Positions 62,050 through 64,000 of a DNA stretch of 64,000 bases are shown here, piece by piece. The notes beneath the pieces were generated by a model, which saw only the letters and a program-made list of their open reading frames with translations, was not told where the DNA came from and made no database searches. Source of the DNA: an uncultured Clostridia bacterium (GTDB lineage: Bacteria > Bacillota > Clostridia > Christensenellales > Aristaeellaceae); assembly GCA_934647165.1 (NCBI GenBank), contig CAKUFA010000010.1:1-64000 (forward strand). Reading direction: 5' to 3'. The position numbers and the translations under genes are program-made. Positions within the stretch are counted from its first letter, which is position 1. The number at the start of each line of letters is the position of its first letter.

Positions 62050-62736
62050 ATGAGTCGAATCCTAATTGTTGAGGATGAAAAAAAGATTGCACGTTTTCTG
62101 GAGCTGGAGCTGACCCATGAAGGCTACGAAGTGGAAACAGCCGCCGATGGGCGGACGGGGCTGGAAAAAGCGCTGCAATGGAAGCCGGATCTGATGATCC
62201 TTGATCTGATGCTGCCCGAGCTCAGCGGCATTGAGGTCTGCCGCCGATTGCGCCACGAAAGCGATCTGCCCATTATCATGCTCACCGCCAAGGACGATGT
62301 TTCCGACAAAGTAATGGGGCTCGATATGGGCGCAGATGATTACATGACCAAGCCCTTTGCTATTGAAGAGCTGCTGGCACGCATTCGCGTGGGATTAAAA
62401 AAGCGCCGCTATGCCGCGCCTGATGTTCCCGCCACGCTCACAGCGGGAGCCCTACGCCTTGACCCCGGCAGTTATGCCGTTACATGGGACGGTGCCCCCA
62501 TTGCCCTCACAAAAAAAGAATTCGACCTGCTGCACTATCTGATGGCACACCAGGGGCAAGCCGTCACCCGCGACCAGCTGCTCAGCGATGTGTGGGGTTA
62601 TGATTACATGGGCGACACGAACATCGTGGATGTGTACATCCGATATCTCCGCCACAAAATCGACGAGCCCTTTAGCGTGAAAACCATCCACACCATCCGC
62701 GCTGTGGGCTATATGTTCAGCTATGCAGAACCATGA
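62050..62736 (+). CDS. OmpR-family response regulator
   Basis: 228 residues. Receiver domain (1-115) with the acidic pair in VEDEKK, phospho-acceptor Asp in LMILDLMLPELSG, Thr in MLTAKDD and Lys in MTKPFAIEEL. Winged-helix output domain (about 130-228) with YAVTWDGAPIALTKKEFDLLHYL and TNIVDVYIRYLRHKID, the DNA-recognition helix of OmpR/PhoB proteins. A TGA-TATACT extended -10 box lies at 62009-62014. ATG 62050 has AGGAG 14 bases upstream. Its partner kinase overlaps the stop. Confidence 0.95.
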   Translation: MSRILIVEDEKKIARFLELELTHEGYEVETAADGRTGLEKALQWKPDLMILDLMLPELSGIEVCRRLRHESDLPIIMLTAKDDVSDKVMGLDMGADDYMTKPFAIEELLARIRVGLKKRRYAAPDVPATLTAGALRLDPGSYAVTWDGAPIALTKKEFDLLHYLMAHQGQAVTRDQLLSDVWGYDYMGDTNIVDVYIRYLRHKIDEPFSVKTIHTIRAVGYMFSYAEP

Positions 62737-64000
62737 TAAAAAAAAGGCTCTCCGCCCCACACGAAGACGCCAGCAGGGCGATATGAAGGGCTTTAATCGT
62801 TTATCCGGCGCATTGCACGGCGCAGTGAGCCATACACTGAGTAATCTCCGTTTGTCGCTCACTTTCCGCATTGCCATTCACTATTGTTTTCAGCTTTTGC
62901 GCACCACACTGCCAATGGCGCTGATTGTTTCACTGTTCTTTTTCGGTGCGCAGCTCCCCGGTATGCTTCGTCTGATCCACCGCATCGCAAGTGCTCCCCT
63001 ACCTGAAAACAGCATATACACACAGGACGTAATTCAGGATGCGCACGTATCTGCCGTTGTGCTTTCCCGAGAGCGTTACTGCCAGGAAACCGGTCTTCGT
63101 GCGCTTCCTTCCAACAGCAAGGAGCTGATACAGGAATTTTTCCGAACCGCTTTTTCGCAAGAACTTGTGCACCGCCCGTTTTATCTTACTGTACCATCCA
63201 TGGAAGTGCAGGGATACCTCCTGCGCGTTACTTTTGCACTGGAGGACATGTTGTCCGTTTGGGGATGGCTCATGACCTCGGTGTTCGTGTGCGACACGGT
63301 GCGTATGCTCGGCTTCATCCGCCGCCGCAACCAGCTGGATAAGCGCGTCCTGGCTCCCATTCGCGACATTACGGATATGGCCGCCACACTCTCAGCCAAC
63401 AACTTGTCCAATCGCATCAACATTGCCGGAACCAAGAATGAACTGAAGGATCTTGCAATGGTCATCAATACCATGCTGGATCGAATCGAGCTAAGCTACA
63501 ACAGCCAGAAACAGTTTGTATCTGATGCTTCACACGAACTGCGCACCCCCATTGCCGTCATTCAGGGCTACGTGAATATGCTCCGCCGTTGGGGCAAAGA
63601 GGATAAAACCGTGCTGGATGAGGGCATCAACGCCATCGCCCAGGAAACGGACAACATGAAGGAGCTTGTAGAAAGCCTGCTTTTCCTCGCCAGGCATGAC
63701 AAGAAAACGCTGATGATGGAAATGGAGCTTTTTGACCCATGTGATGTGGTGCAGGAGGTTCATCGCGAAGCCGCCATGGTAACACCTGAAGATCATTTCA
63801 TCCTCGATCCGCTGGAGCATACCACCATTGAGGCAGATCGCGGCATGATGAAACAGGTAATGCGCATCCTGTGCGATAATGCCGTGAAGTATACCCCAAA
63901 AGGCGGCACCATCACCATGGGTGTGGAAAGCTATCCTGGCGGCTGCACACTGATCATGCGTGACAACGGCCCCGGCATTACCCCCGATGACTTGCCCAGG
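62723..64000 (+). CDS. Sensor histidine kinase, truncated by window end
   Basis: 426 codons seen with no stop; the gene runs off the window. Start: ATG 62723 (inside the response regulator end) or ATG 62783. N-terminal helix (TLPMALIVSLFFFGAQLPGML), an extracellular part, a second helix around WGWLMTSVFVCDTVRMLGF, then a HAMP-like region (VLAPIRDITDMAATLSANNLSNRI). The dimerisation/phospho-acceptor segment SDASHELRTPIAVIQGYV carries the His. The N box (ILCDNAVKYTPKGG) and G1 box (RDNGPGI) are in place; the last motifs lie beyond the window. Confidence 0.9.
   Translation, partial: MQNHDKKKALRPTRRRQQGDMKGFNRLSGALHGAVSHTLSNLRLSLTFRIAIHYCFQLLRTTLPMALIVSLFFFGAQLPGMLRLIHRIASAPLPENSIYTQDVIQDAHVSAVVLSRERYCQETGLRALPSNSKELIQEFFRTAFSQELVHRPFYLTVPSMEVQGYLLRVTFALEDMLSVWGWLMTSVFVCDTVRMLGFIRRRNQLDKRVLAPIRDITDMAATLSANNLSNRINIAGTKNELKDLAMVINTMLDRIELSYNSQKQFVSDASHELRTPIAVIQGYVNMLRRWGKEDKTVLDEGINAIAQETDNMKELVESLLFLARHDKKTLMMEMELFDPCDVVQEVHREAAMVTPEDHFILDPLEHTTIEADRGMMKQVMRILCDNAVKYTPKGGTITMGVESYPGGCTLIMRDNGPGITPDDLPR

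Noticed and set aside
1..64000. CRISPR array, tRNA, rRNA, integrase or transposase genes
   Set aside because: No regularly spaced repeats, cloverleaf genes, rRNA sequence or recombinase motifs were seen.

Overview
The window (about 55% G+C by eye) looks like chromosomal DNA of an anaerobic, spore-forming Clostridia-type Firmicute, probably a gut or rumen organism. Evidence: T-box leaders before thrS and hisS; bofA, gpr and spoIIP homologues; an Asp23/AmaP/DUF2273 envelope cluster; formate-tetrahydrofolate ligase; hexuronate and aminosugar catabolism; sigma-A-like promoters with strong AGGAGG ribosome sites. A Christensenellales-like placement is a guess. No rRNA, tRNA, CRISPR array, prophage or transposase gene was seen.

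Layout. 1-1000: decayed DNA with a frameshifted leucine-rich-repeat remnant (+) and a frameshifted cupin remnant (-). 1-30.4 kb: mostly minus-strand housekeeping genes: a PlsC-like acyltransferase, thrS, a GH18 protein, nagA, a degenerate ABC-ATPase relative, tpiA, pgk, thiI-iscS, an ispA-xseB-xseA-folD-tsaD-like-nusB run, DUF2273-amaP-asp23, hisS-aspS, fhs, a polysaccharide deacetylase, an ECF sigma/anti-sigma pair, a His-rich metal-binding protein and a small secreted protein. Plus-strand exceptions are a DtxR-family regulator, a uridine kinase and bofA. A 195-bp palindromic element with 10-bp terminal inverted repeats lies between udk and nagA.

30.6-41.2 kb: one ten-gene plus-strand operon: CUT1 ABC importer (two permeases and a binding protein, no ATPase), PHP-type phosphoesterase, LOG-family N-glycosidase, BtpA/SgcQ family protein, SIS isomerase, DMT-type permease, NADAR protein and adenine deaminase. 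This unusual combination suggests scavenging of a nucleoside- or ADP-ribose-like compound and is the best candidate for an undescribed pathway. 41.4-48.1 kb: a second ECF sigma/anti-sigma pair, then a MacB-like ABC exporter with adaptor and TetR regulator.

48.1-55.6 kb: a divergent hexuronate regulon (uxaB-uxaA-kduI-kduD on minus; lacI-uxaC on plus). Both promoters carry a TGTAA-N4-TTACA palindrome just downstream of the -10 box, so one LacI protein probably controls both arms. 55.7-57.6 kb: gpr and spoIIP, with a sigma-G-like promoter before gpr. 57.7-64 kb: an FGGY sugar kinase, a proton antiporter translationally coupled to a PII-like protein, a DUF4342/UBA-like membrane protein, and an OmpR-type two-component system whose kinase runs off the window. 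Helically phased TTTCTCATGA repeats upstream of the DUF4342 gene may be the response-regulator site.
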